Notes under the pieces: generated by a model | What the model saw: the letters and a program-made list of their open reading frames with translations, nothing else | Database searches by the model: none | What the model was told of the DNA's origin: nothing | Source of the DNA: Haliscomenobacter sp. | Lineage (GTDB): Bacteria > Bacteroidota > Bacteroidia > Chitinophagales > Saprospiraceae | Length of the DNA stretch: 64,000 nt | Reading direction: 5' to 3' | Assembly: GCF_016718685.1 (NCBI RefSeq) | Contig: NZ_JADKCX010000019.1 | Coordinates: 14,330-78,329, forward strand | Part shown: positions 18,076 through 26,687 of the stretch, in pieces | Numbering within the stretch: position 1 is the first letter of the stretch | Layout: each line of letters begins with the position of its first letter | Program-made: the position numbers and the translations under genes

Positions 18076-19420
18076 TTTACACGACGATTTATTTGCCGAT
18101 CACGCCTGGCAGGAAATGCACAAGGTTCTGGATCGGGAAATGCCGGAACGCAAGCGCCGCGGGTTCTTGTTTTGGTTGCTACCGGCCTTAGGCTTTTGTG
18201 TGTTGTTGGGTCGTGATACCACAGTGGACACCAAAATTCCAGTTGCTGCAGAAAAACCAAAACAAAACACGCGTGCCATTGCCCAGGCAGATGAAAAGCC
18301 TGTAATCAAAGCAGAGCTGCGCAGCAAAACAAACCCGGAAAAGACAGCGCTGGAAACAGCGCAAAATCAATTGAAAAAACTAAACACAAGCAATCCGACG
18401 GTAGCGGAGTTGGCCAGAGCCGTGGCTCCAGCGCTGCAACGCAACACAAAAGGGGTGCAAAAACTACCCTTGCTGCCCCAGTCGAACCGGCAAGAACCTG
18501 GATTGGTGGCTGAACAAAATGCTGAGCTTGCCCCAACTACCTCGATGCCGAGGGTGCCGGATGCTTCGAACAAGGATCAGGAAGCAGTGGTCAATGTGCT
18601 CTCCACCGCAGAAGAAGCGCCAAAAACAACCACAATAAATGAAGAGGCGGAAGCTAAAATCAGCAGTAGCGATCCCATTGCTACCCTACAATTTGATCTG
18701 GATGTGCGCGAAGCAAAAATAGAAAGCCCCAGTATAACACCACTTCACGTTAAACAAAAGCTGGAATGGTGGGCTGAAACGGGCACCCAAATGACAGCGG
18801 GCATCAGCGGGCCAAGTGGCTATCGGGCTGGTTTGCTGGCGGGAATACCCCTCGGGAAGTTGCGTATGCGGGTTGGCGTTGAATACCAAAACACTGAAGT
18901 AGACTTTAAAGCCGTTCAACGCGACGTTGCGGGTCGAGAAAGTTTAACAGATGTAAAACTCGCTACACCGCCATTAACATCATCTTCACCTGCGGTCAAT
19001 GCAGATCAGGCCCAAACAGTATCGAGCATCTATCTGCAATTCATGAACCTGAACCTGTCACTGTATCACCCGCTTGGGAAGCGTTTTGGGCTTGCGGTAG
19101 GCGGCAGTATGTTGTATCTTGAAGGAATCCGATTGGGTGACCAATATGTTAAAGGGCCATTCTTTAATACTTCCAATGCGAAGTACGATTTTGCCAATAG
19201 TTTAAACAATGGCTTCCTTGGTCAACAAGCGGAGAGTTTATCCCAAAGCAATTTCAAAACCCTTGGTTTTGCACTGCAAGGGGAATTCTCTTATCGGATT
19301 GCCACGCGTTGGGGCGTCAATCTGGGCTATCGCCATTCCCTGCAACATTTTACGAAATCAGCTGATTTGTTGCTGAAACCAAATTGGGTGGATGTGGGCG
19401 TGAGGTATCGGTTGAAATAG
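18065..19420 (+). CDS. single-pass membrane protein with barrel-like C-terminus, partner of sigma factor
   Basis: Not a named family. About 30 charged N-terminal residues with HAWQEMHKVLDREMPERKRR precede one membrane helix (FLFWLLPALGFCVLLG, about residues 36-50). Roughly 180 low-complexity residues rich in A, E, K, T and P come next, then a C-terminal part of about 200 residues with alternating strands (LEWWAETGTQMTAGISGPSG) ending in LKPNWVDVGVRYRLK, as in outer-membrane barrel domains. Overlap with the sigma gene suggests joint function, in the place usually taken by an anti-sigma factor. The layout would span inner membrane, periplasm and outer membrane, but this is inference. Confidence 0.65.
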   Translation: MRDNLHDDLFADHAWQEMHKVLDREMPERKRRGFLFWLLPALGFCVLLGRDTTVDTKIPVAAEKPKQNTRAIAQADEKPVIKAELRSKTNPEKTALETAQNQLKKLNTSNPTVAELARAVAPALQRNTKGVQKLPLLPQSNRQEPGLVAEQNAELAPTTSMPRVPDASNKDQEAVVNVLSTAEEAPKTTTINEEAEAKISSSDPIATLQFDLDVREAKIESPSITPLHVKQKLEWWAETGTQMTAGISGPSGYRAGLLAGIPLGKLRMRVGVEYQNTEVDFKAVQRDVAGRESLTDVKLATPPLTSSSPAVNADQAQTVSSIYLQFMNLNLSLYHPLGKRFGLAVGGSMLYLEGIRLGDQYVKGPFFNTSNAKYDFANSLNNGFLGQQAESLSQSNFKTLGFALQGEFSYRIATRWGVNLGYRHSLQHFTKSADLLLKPNWVDVGVRYRLK

Positions 19421-19473
19421 GGTAGATAACAGAATGACGAATTTCTCGAATGACGAATAATCGCCAGCGCATA

Positions 19474-19537
19474 GTTGGTGAATAAAAAAGCCCCTTGATT
19501 TCCTTCCAGAAACCAAGGGGCTTTTCTATTCACCAAC
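19474..19537. terminator. bidirectional terminator hairpin
   Basis: Long arms GTTGGTGAATAAAAAAGCCC and its near-complement GGGGCTTTTCTATTCACCAAC, with the perfect inner stem AAGCCCCTTG/CAAGGGGCTT and A/T tracts on both sides. It lies between the convergent genes ending at 19420 and 19547. Confidence 0.85.
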
Positions 19538-19546
19538 CATCAACAA

Positions 19547-20863
19547 TTACTGCTGATAATAAGCCTTATCATTTTTTCCACCACCCTGAATCACATCCAG
19601 GCGGCGCTTGAATTCCTTCGAAGCTTCCAGGTCATTTTTCTTGGCGTGGATTTCTTTCAAGGCGATCAAGGTGTTGGTATCGTTGGGATCCAGTGCTTCG
19701 GCGCGTTTGAAGAAAGGCAGCGCCTTTTCAAATTGAGCGAACACCTCGTCCTTCATTTCTTTGTACTTTTTTAACCCCTCTTTAGAATAGTCGTTTTCCA
19801 AAACGTTCATCTTTTGGGTCGTAACGGCTGCTTTGTTGTAGTACAAGGCACCAATGCTGTACACCGCATCCACGTTTTTGGCATCTTTGCTAATGGCTCG
19901 GTTGTAATAATCCAGGGCAGCATTGAAGTATTCATCCGCTTTGACCTTGTCGCCAGCAGTTTCCATTTTTTGGTACAGGTTGTCATACACACTGCCCAAT
20001 ACAGTATACAAAGAAACGTTGTTTGGTTCTTTGTCAATGGCGGCTTTCAGTTTTTCGATCAACACATCCAGTTTACCCAATTTGAGGTGGTGGTTGATGT
20101 CGGCAAAAAGCAAGCTGATGTCGTCTGGATACCGCTTGCGGCCTTCTTCGAGATATTTGTAAGCTGCATTTACATCGTTTGCCGCATTGAGGGTATAAAG
20201 GCTCTCGTAGATGGCCGCTTTGTCGTATTTAGCCGCGTACAATTTCTCCAACAAGGGCTTGGCAACGTCATTCTTTTCCGCCAAAAGCGCCGCAGTAGCG
20301 GTCAGGAATACGGCATAGTTGTACGCTTCTTCCGTTTCCAGAATACTTTTAGTCGCATTCTTTTTCAGGTCTTCGTGAGAGGCCAGTAGGAGGTTGAAGT
20401 TGTCGTAAGCCAGTTGGTACTTTTGCTCTTCAAAAGCAACGCGACCAAAGTTGTCCAGGTTGCCTTGTACAGCTTGCAGACCGGTCAGGATGTCTTTGGT
20501 TTCAAATTTTTTGGTCACCAGTGGCAGCGCCTTGGAAAAAGCAGTGTACGCTTCAACCGCAGGTGCTTCAGCTGTGGGCAGATCTTCCAATTTGCCCAAG
20601 TTCGTGGTTTTGATTTGAATGATCTGCGAGGCAATCTCGTTGTAGATTTTGCCTTTGGTCAGCCATGCATCCAGGATGGCTTGATTTTCTGCAACCCCCA
20701 TCGCTTTATCGATGGCATCCTTGGCTTCTTTCAGCTTTGGCTTGTTGTTGAAAGCGTCGAGCGTGAAAGTATTGTATGCTTTCTTTGCATCTTTATAGTC
20801 CTGTGCATTGACTGTCGTAAGGACCAGCAGGAATGACAGAGCCAGGAAAAACTGTTTTTTCAT
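19547..20863 (-). CDS. secreted TPR-repeat protein
   Basis: Signal peptide from ATG at 20861-20863 (MKKQFFLALSFLLVLTTVNA). The whole mature protein, about 420 residues, is helical with tetratricopeptide repeats, clearest in YLEEGRKRYPDDISLLFADI, KLKAAIDKEPNNVSLYTVLG, DYYNRAISKDAKNVDAVYSI and FFKRAEALDPNDTNTLIALK. TPR proteins act as assembly platforms; a periplasmic location is expected. An upstream in-frame ATG (20896) would hide the signal peptide, so it is rejected. Family members are conserved in Bacteroidota next to gyrA, as here, which lies just upstream on the same strand. Confidence 0.85.
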   Translation of the reverse strand: MKKQFFLALSFLLVLTTVNAQDYKDAKKAYNTFTLDAFNNKPKLKEAKDAIDKAMGVAENQAILDAWLTKGKIYNEIASQIIQIKTTNLGKLEDLPTAEAPAVEAYTAFSKALPLVTKKFETKDILTGLQAVQGNLDNFGRVAFEEQKYQLAYDNFNLLLASHEDLKKNATKSILETEEAYNYAVFLTATAALLAEKNDVAKPLLEKLYAAKYDKAAIYESLYTLNAANDVNAAYKYLEEGRKRYPDDISLLFADINHHLKLGKLDVLIEKLKAAIDKEPNNVSLYTVLGSVYDNLYQKMETAGDKVKADEYFNAALDYYNRAISKDAKNVDAVYSIGALYYNKAAVTTQKMNVLENDYSKEGLKKYKEMKDEVFAQFEKALPFFKRAEALDPNDTNTLIALKEIHAKKNDLEASKEFKRRLDVIQGGGKNDKAYYQQ

Positions 20864-20974
20864 GTTAAAGATGATTTTTGATTGAATTAAAGTCATTGTT
20901 ATGACGCCAATGTTCCTTTTTTGGAACAGTTGCTTGAGCTAATGTAGGGAAATTTAACGAAACCTTAAATTATA

Positions 20975-21067
20975 AGGGTTCGAAGTTCGTAGGTTCGGGG
21001 GTTCGAGGTTCGCGACAACGTTAACGTTGAAACGCCAAAACCCCCGAACTTCGAACCCCCGAACCCT
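20975..21067. repeat. GGTTCG / CGAACC inverted repeat array (second copy)
   Basis: AAGGGTTCGAAGTTCG-type words on the left pair with CCCCCGAACTTCGAACC-type words on the right, around a centre containing AACGTTAACGTT. It separates the TPR gene from gyrA and shares its words with the array at 10245-10340. Confidence 0.75.
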
Positions 21068-21070
21068 TTA

Positions 21071-23626
21071 TCATTCCACCACTTCCGTTTCGGTAGATTC
21101 GGTGGTTTCGGTAGATTCAGTAGTTTCCGTGATGTCTGCAATTTCCGTGCCATCCACTTCTTCCCCTTCTACTTCAGGGATGTGTTTCACCACAGTTACG
21201 TCAGCGATGTTGTCGTCGTCGTCCAGGCGGATGACCCGTACCCCTTGGGTAGCGCGGCCCATCACGCGCAGTCCACCGATGGCCATGCGGATGATGATAC
21301 CCGAACGGTTGGTGATCATGAGGTCATCGTCGTCTTTAACAGATTTGATGGCCACCAACATTCCGGTTTTATCGGTAATTTGAATGGTTTTTACCCCTTT
21401 TCCTCCCCGCTTGGTGAGGCGGTATTCTTCTACTTCGGAGCGTTTACCGTTGCCTTTTTCGGACACAACCAGCAGGGTGGATTCCTTGTCGTCAGGTGCG
21501 ATACACACCATGCCGACCACGGCATCTTTACCATCCTCGGCCAAAGTCATTCCCCGTACCCCGGCAGCACTACGTCCCATTGAGCGTACCCCTGCTTCGT
21601 TGAAGCGTACGGCATATCCTCGGCGACTGGCCAAAAATACCTCGTGATTACCACCCGTCAGCCAGGCTTCCAGCAATTGGTCGTCTTCGTTGATGGTAAT
21701 GGCATTGATGCCCCCGGCACGTGGACGGGAGAAAGCCTCCACGGGTGTTTTTTTGATGACGCCCTGCTGGGTGCAGAACATGATATAGTGGTTGTCGACA
21801 AATTCTCTGTCAACCAAACTTTCAATGACGATAAAGGCCTTTACCTTGTCTTCTTTAGGAATGGCCAGGATGTTCTGAATGGCCCGTCCCGTAGCGGTTT
21901 TGGCAGCTTCCGGGATTTCGTATCCTTTCAACCAGTAGCATCGGCCTGCGGAAGTAAAGAGCAGCAGGTAATGGTGCGTATTGGTGACGAACATGTGCTC
22001 GATGAAGTCTTCATCGCGGGTTTTGCTGCCCCTGGAGCCTCGTCCACCACGGCTTTGTTGACGGAATTCAGAAACAGGCGTACGTTTGATGTAACCAAGG
22101 TGGGAAATGGTAATCACTACCTCTTCTTCCTTGATCATGTCCTCCATATTGATTTCCCCGTCGGCAGCTTCGATGACGGTGCGGCGCGCATCCCCAAAAT
22201 TGGCTTTGATTTCCGTCAATTCCTCTTTGATGATCGAGCGGCGCAATTCTTCGCTGTCCAGAATGGAGTTCAGGTAATCGATCAGTTTTTTGATCTCATT
22301 GTATTCGTTGCGCACTTTGTCGCGCTCCAACCCGGTCAAACGCTGCAAACGCATGTCGAGAATGGCTTTGGCCTGTATTTCTGAGAGGCCAAAGTTGCTC
22401 ATCAAGCCTTCCCGTGCTTCGTCCACCGTACGGGAGCCGCGAATCAGGGCAATGACCTGATCCAGGTGATCCAGGGCAATCAACAAACCTTCCAGGATGT
22501 GGGCGCGTTCTTCGGCTTTGCGCAAATCAAACTTGGTGCGGCGGACAACAACTTCCAGACGGAACTTGATGAACTCCTCAATCATGTCCTTGATGTTGAG
22601 CGTATACGGACGCCCATCTACCAAAGCCACGTTGTTGATCCCATAAGAGCTTTGCAGCGGAGAGTATTTGTAGAGTTGGCTCAGTACCACCTTGGCAATG
22701 GCATCGCGTTTCACATCCAGTACGACTCGAATACCCATGCGGTTGGATTCGTTGGAAATGGCGGAAATGCCATCGATGCGTTTTTCATTGACCAAATCGG
22801 CAATTTTTTCTTCCAGCGAAGAAATATTGACTTGGTAAGGTACTTCGGTGATGATGATTTGTTCCTTGCCGGTTTTGGTGGTTTCAATTTCTACCTTACC
22901 ACGCAATACCACCCGGCCGCGACCGGTGCGGAAACCATCGCGGATGCCCGACATACCATATATAATGCCACCCGTGGGGAAATCGGGTGCCAGGATGTAT
23001 TTCATCAATTCATCGATGGTGATTTCTGGATCGTCAATGGTTGCGATTACGCCATCGATCACTTCACCAAGGTTGTGGGGCATCATGTTGGTGGCCATCC
23101 CCACAGCAATACCCGTAGCGCCATTCACCAACAAGTTGGGGAAACGGGTGGGCATTACGGAAGGCTCCGTTAGTGTATCGTCGAAGTTGTTGGTGAAGTT
23201 TACGGTGTCCTTTTCCAGGTCGGCCATCAACTCATCGGCGATTTTGCGCATCCGGGCTTCGGTATAACGCATGGCCGCAGGGCCGTCACCGTCGATGTTG
23301 CCAAAGTTTCCCTGGGGATCGATCAAAGGATAACGCAAGGACCAATCCTGGGCCATCCGCACCATGGTGTCGTATACGGAGGTGTCACCATGGGGGTGGT
23401 ATTTACCCAGTACTTCCCCCACAATACGGGCTGATTTTTTGTGCGCTTTGTTGTAGGTAACGCCCAAGTCGGACATCCCGTACATGACCCGGCGTTGCAC
23501 GGGTTTAAGGCCGTCCCGTACATCCGGCAAAGCACGCGAAACGATCACCGACATCGAATAATCGATGTAGGCAGACTTCATTTCGTCTTCGATGTTAACG
23601 GGAATAATGCGCTGATCTAGAGGCAT
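21071..23626 (-). CDS. gyrA: DNA gyrase subunit A
   Basis: Breaks and reseals DNA in the gyrase A2B2 complex that adds negative supercoils. The start at 23626 (MPLDQRIIPVNIEDE) gives 851 residues; an upstream in-frame ATG at 23752 adds a non-homologous stretch. The winged-helix domain has ALPDVRDGLKPVQRRVMYGM, and the catalytic tyrosine is in AAMRYTEARM. The quinolone region reads KYHPHGDTSVYDTMVRMAQ, with Thr82 and Asp86 at the positions of E. coli Ser83 and Asp87. The C-terminal domain contains the GyrA box QQSRGGRGSRG and ends in an acidic tail of repeated T-E-S/T units. Intact. Confidence 0.97.
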   Translation of the reverse strand: MPLDQRIIPVNIEDEMKSAYIDYSMSVIVSRALPDVRDGLKPVQRRVMYGMSDLGVTYNKAHKKSARIVGEVLGKYHPHGDTSVYDTMVRMAQDWSLRYPLIDPQGNFGNIDGDGPAAMRYTEARMRKIADELMADLEKDTVNFTNNFDDTLTEPSVMPTRFPNLLVNGATGIAVGMATNMMPHNLGEVIDGVIATIDDPEITIDELMKYILAPDFPTGGIIYGMSGIRDGFRTGRGRVVLRGKVEIETTKTGKEQIIITEVPYQVNISSLEEKIADLVNEKRIDGISAISNESNRMGIRVVLDVKRDAIAKVVLSQLYKYSPLQSSYGINNVALVDGRPYTLNIKDMIEEFIKFRLEVVVRRTKFDLRKAEERAHILEGLLIALDHLDQVIALIRGSRTVDEAREGLMSNFGLSEIQAKAILDMRLQRLTGLERDKVRNEYNEIKKLIDYLNSILDSEELRRSIIKEELTEIKANFGDARRTVIEAADGEINMEDMIKEEEVVITISHLGYIKRTPVSEFRQQSRGGRGSRGSKTRDEDFIEHMFVTNTHHYLLLFTSAGRCYWLKGYEIPEAAKTATGRAIQNILAIPKEDKVKAFIVIESLVDREFVDNHYIMFCTQQGVIKKTPVEAFSRPRAGGINAITINEDDQLLEAWLTGGNHEVFLASRRGYAVRFNEAGVRSMGRSAAGVRGMTLAEDGKDAVVGMVCIAPDDKESTLLVVSEKGNGKRSEVEEYRLTKRGGKGVKTIQITDKTGMLVAIKSVKDDDDLMITNRSGIIIRMAIGGLRVMGRATQGVRVIRLDDDDNIADVTVVKHIPEVEGEEVDGTEIADITETTESTETTESTETEVVE

Positions 23627-23932
23627 GCAAAATGTGATTTTACTAAACGCTGTTTCAAGCTTAAAAAAATGGTAGGCAAAGATACGATTTTTTTGGGAAG
23701 CCCCAAACGCAGGGAATGAAATTGGGAAAATTGCCCGGAGGTCGGTTTCCAAATAAATTTGGAATTTAAAAAATAGTTGTACTTTTGCACCGCCTTACAG
23801 GGCTTACAGTGCAATACTTTCCTACGGACAATTGCCTACCTAGCCTGCATCACAGGCGAAATTATGTCAAAAGGGTCGCGCGACAGCATACAAATTGACG
23901 GATAGTGCGCCCCCGACATCTAACACAACTTA
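23627..23932 (+). promoter_or_regulatory. divergent gyrA/helicase region with helicase promoter and long leader
   Basis: A complete Bacteroidota promoter reads rightward: TTTG at 23758-23761, 18 bases, TACTTTTG at 23780-23787. Transcription would start near 23794, leaving a leader of about 140 bases before the helicase ATG. Long leaders are common for cold-induced DEAD-box helicases, so the leader may be regulatory. No gene fits in this region. A gyrA promoter must also lie here but is not clear. Confidence 0.6.
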
Positions 23933-25480
23933 ATGAAACAATTGAATTTTTCTGAACTGGCACTGAGCCAGGAAGTGCAAAGCGCGATCAATGACATGGG
24001 CTTTGCTGAGGCGACGCCAATTCAATCTGAAGCCATTCCTCATTTGCTCAAGGGGCACGACCTGATTGGTCAGGCTCAAACAGGTACGGCAAAACTGCAG
24101 CATTTGGAATTCCACTTTTTGGAATCCATCGATTGCAGCACTCGTGAAGTAGCCGCAATTGTATTGTGTCCTACCCGCGAATTGGCGGTACAAGTAGCTG
24201 AAGAGCTGCGCAAACTGGCCAAGTACAAAAAAGGATTGTTCATCTCTACTATCTATGGTGGCGATTCCATCCAACGGCAGTTGAAGGAATTGAAAGCTGG
24301 CCCACAAGTAGTGGTAGGTACTCCAGGACGCGTTATGGATCACCTTCAGCGCAAAACCTTGCGTTTGGATCACATCCAAATGGCGGTACTGGATGAAGCA
24401 GACGAAATGCTCAACATGGGTTTTCGGGAAGACATCGAAAACGTGTTGAACCAAATGCCCGAAACGCGCCAAACGGTTTTGTTCTCGGCAACCATGCCGC
24501 GGCCAATTCTCGAAATTGCCAAGCGTTTCCAAAAGAGCCCAATCCACGTTAAAGTGGTGAAGGAAGAACTGACCAACGCCTCAATCGATCAGATCTACTA
24601 CGATATTCCCGTACAAGCCAAAGAAGCGGTAATTGCACGTTTGATCGAATACTATGACCTGCAACGTGTCATTGTGTTTGCCAACATGAAAAAAACCGTT
24701 GATGACCTGACCGAAGGCCTTAATCTTTTGGGTATCAGTGCCAAAGCCATTCACGGTGACTTGAACCAAAACCAACGCAACGCCGTACTGACTGCATTCC
24801 GTGGTGGATCGGTCAATGTACTGGTGGCTACGGATGTAGCGGCTCGGGGCATCGATGTAAGCTCAGTAGACGGCGTATTCAACTACGACCTCCCTTACGA
24901 CGCAGAATACTATGTACACCGCATTGGCCGCACGGGCCGTGCCGGTAAGTTGGGCAAATCGTTCAGCTTCGTTACCGGAAGAAACGATCGTTACCGCTTG
25001 CGCGACATCGAAGATTTCAGCAAGGTCCGTATCGACAGACACAATGTACCCACTGTACAAGATTTGGCCAAACGCCAACAGGCTAAACTTTGGGAGAAAG
25101 TTACGGAAACACTGGCCGAAGGTGGAGACCTGGAACCATACGAAATCCTGGCTCGGGACTTCTGCAAAAACAATGGATTGGACAGCCGCCAACTGGCAGT
25201 TGCCCTGGTCAAAATGGCCATGCCAGACGTCAATGCAGTAGAAATCCCCAACCTGAACGCTGAGCGTGAAAGACGCCCGTCGGTGAGAGAAGGCGGCGAG
25301 CGCGAGTTCAGCCGCAACAGCAATGGCGGTGGCTACAATGGCGGCTCAAGAGGTGGCAACAGTGGCGGTGGCTATAAGTCAGGCCCACCCAAGAAAAAAG
25401 AATACGGCTCATACAAGGGCGAAGGCTTTGGCGGTAAAAAGCCAGGCGGTAAAAAGAAATTTTCCCGCGCGATAGCCTAA
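23933..25480 (+). CDS. DEAD-box RNA helicase with scrambled Walker A
   Basis: RecA-like domains with Q motif (FAEATPIQSEAI), Ia PTRELAVQVA, GG, TPGRV, motif II DEAD (VLDEADEML), SAT, and in domain 2 HGDLNQNQRN, ATDVAARGID and HRIGRTGRAG. A DbpA/CsdA-like RNA-binding segment and a Gly/Lys-rich tail (GGYNGGSRGGNSGGGYK) follow, typical of ATP-dependent helicases in ribosome or RNA remodelling under cold. Motif I reads AQTGTAKLQH at residues 48-57 instead of AQTGTGKTAA. Adding a G after 24089 and removing a T at 24116-24120 restores GKTAAFGIPLLES, so the motif is out of frame over about ten residues. Error or inactive protein are both possible. Confidence 0.9.
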   Translation: MKQLNFSELALSQEVQSAINDMGFAEATPIQSEAIPHLLKGHDLIGQAQTGTAKLQHLEFHFLESIDCSTREVAAIVLCPTRELAVQVAEELRKLAKYKKGLFISTIYGGDSIQRQLKELKAGPQVVVGTPGRVMDHLQRKTLRLDHIQMAVLDEADEMLNMGFREDIENVLNQMPETRQTVLFSATMPRPILEIAKRFQKSPIHVKVVKEELTNASIDQIYYDIPVQAKEAVIARLIEYYDLQRVIVFANMKKTVDDLTEGLNLLGISAKAIHGDLNQNQRNAVLTAFRGGSVNVLVATDVAARGIDVSSVDGVFNYDLPYDAEYYVHRIGRTGRAGKLGKSFSFVTGRNDRYRLRDIEDFSKVRIDRHNVPTVQDLAKRQQAKLWEKVTETLAEGGDLEPYEILARDFCKNNGLDSRQLAVALVKMAMPDVNAVEIPNLNAERERRPSVREGGEREFSRNSNGGGYNGGSRGGNSGGGYKSGPPKKKEYGSYKGEGFGGKKPGGKKKFSRAIA

Positions 25481-25500
25481 GCTACAGAAGCATAAATTAC

Positions 25501-25539
25501 AAAGGCGACATGTCAACTTTACGTTGGAGTGTCGCCTTT
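25501..25539 (+). terminator. rho-independent terminator of helicase gene
   Basis: Perfect 10-bp arms AAAGGCGACA and TGTCGCCTTT, an inner CAAC/GTTG pair and a T-rich continuation, 20 bases after the helicase stop. Confidence 0.8.
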
Positions 25540-25673
25540 GTCGTTTTGGAATAGGTACAGAATCAATGGACTCGCTACAACAAAAGACTCCCTTGGGCAA
25601 AAACAAGTCTCAATTAGGATCCCTCCTCTCATTTTAGTTTAAGGGGCTTCTATTGCAACGAGTCTATTGACCC

Positions 25674-25829
25674 TTACACCACTTTTTTTCCACTAATAAC
25701 CCGCAAGATTATTGCGACCACTGCAATCAACAGCAGCACGTGAATAAGGCCTCCGGCGTGGAAACCAATGAAACCAATCGCCCAACCGATGATTAAAATT
25801 ACCGCAATGGTATAGAGCAGATTATTCAT
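25674..25829 (-). CDS. Lmo0937-family small membrane protein
   Basis: A 51-residue protein starting at ATG 25827-25829. It is MNNLLYTIAVILIIGWAIGF followed by a loop FHAGGLIHVLLLIAVVAI and a basic end RVISGKK. The two helices and the central GFHAGGLIHVLL motif are the signature of the Lmo0937/DUF5670 family, often found with stress and envelope genes in Bacteroidota. Probably an inner-membrane protein; function unknown. The gene has its own promoter-like element (25868-25902), shared with four other units of the region. Confidence 0.85.
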   Translation of the reverse strand: MNNLLYTIAVILIIGWAIGFIGFHAGGLIHVLLLIAVVAIILRVISGKKVV

Positions 25830-25867
25830 GATTTGGTACGTTTAAGTTTTGAATAGTTTTTACACTG

Positions 25868-25902
25868 CAAATATGCAGCCACTTGTTTTCATAAGGCTTA
25901 CA
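25868..25902 (-). promoter_or_regulatory. shared element TGTAAG-N24-ATTTG, copy 1
   Basis: Read on the minus strand: GTGTAAG, 24 bases, ATTTG, preceded by CATA (CATATTTG, one mismatch to TAnnTTTG). It lies 39 bases before the ATG of the Lmo0937-like gene. The same spacing occurs at 26138, 27838, 32931 and 38280. Confidence 0.65.
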
Positions 25903-26137
25903 CAAATCCAGAAATAATTTACATCATTCACAGTTAGCGCCCAGAAAATCAATACAATCAGAAATTTGTAAATGGGTAATCCGCCCCCATTTTACCCACG
26001 GGCAGAAAAAATACCACTCCCCACTTTTCCCCAAAAAGAGGAAAAATGTACCACTATTTGGACACAAGCCAGCAGTAAATAAGCGACGATCTAAGTCATC
26101 AAAAATGTGAGAATAATGCAATTCATTTTAAAAATTA

Positions 26138-26172
26138 TGTAACACACTTTTCCTTGAATCCCCTGACCTTTG
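26138..26172 (+). promoter_or_regulatory. shared element TGTAAC-N24-CTTTG, copy 2
   Basis: ATGTAAC, 24 bases, CTTTG (GACCTTTG), 51 bases before the ATG of the sigma-like gene at 26224. Core and spacing are as in the copy at 32931. Confidence 0.65.
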
Positions 26173-26223
26173 TGCTCACAAACAACAGGTAAGAGATGGA
26201 CAAAATTATTGGATAACAAACCA

Positions 26224-26664
26224 ATGCGTATGAAAACTTCTAATACTTCAGTAGAAAAATTATACCACAGCTATGGCGCCCAACTTTACAGTATTGCCAT
26301 GGAAATTGCGCCCAATCAAGCCGCAGCAGAAAAAATTCTCATCGGCACCTTTGTAAAAATTCACCGACAGCAATCGACGCAATTGAACGGACATTCCCCC
26401 CCCATTTATCTAACCTTAATCAAATTAATCCTCCAAACCGCCCACGAACAACTCGGCACCAGTCAACTGAAATACAATTTCAAACTCAAACATTTTGCAA
26501 ATACGCCACTGTTGAACAAATTGATTTGTGAACAAATAAGTTTGGAAAACTACTGTACAGAAAACCAACTCACCCGCGCCGATGCAGCGAAAAAAATTCG
26601 GGAAGAACTAATGTCCATCCGCAATTCCAAGCATCAAACTGCCATGCCACTCCCCAAATTTTAA
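26224..26664 (+). CDS. small sigma-70-region-2-like protein
   Basis: The start at 26224 (MRMKTSNTSVEKLYHSYGAQ) puts a sigma-region-2-like helix pair at the N-terminus: LYHSYGAQLYSIAMEIAPNQ and AAAEKILIGTFVKIHRQQ resemble the LYxxYxxxLYxxxxxIVxDxxxAEDILQExFxKIW pattern of ECF factors. The second half (about 80 residues) is helical and basic but shows no clear region 4 helix-turn-helix. It ends 23 bases before the AI-2E transporter gene, so both are probably cotranscribed. It could be a degenerate sigma factor, an RNA polymerase or anti-sigma binding decoy, or a fully different helical protein. Confidence 0.55.
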   Translation: MRMKTSNTSVEKLYHSYGAQLYSIAMEIAPNQAAAEKILIGTFVKIHRQQSTQLNGHSPPIYLTLIKLILQTAHEQLGTSQLKYNFKLKHFANTPLLNKLICEQISLENYCTENQLTRADAAKKIREELMSIRNSKHQTAMPLPKF

Positions 26665-26687
26665 ACATGCTCTAAGCACCTTCTAAC

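Noticed and set aside
21644..23173. Two long plus-strand open frames opposite gyrA (246 and 235 codons)
   Set aside because: They are antisense shadows of gyrA; their codons reflect its third positions and no family is recognised.
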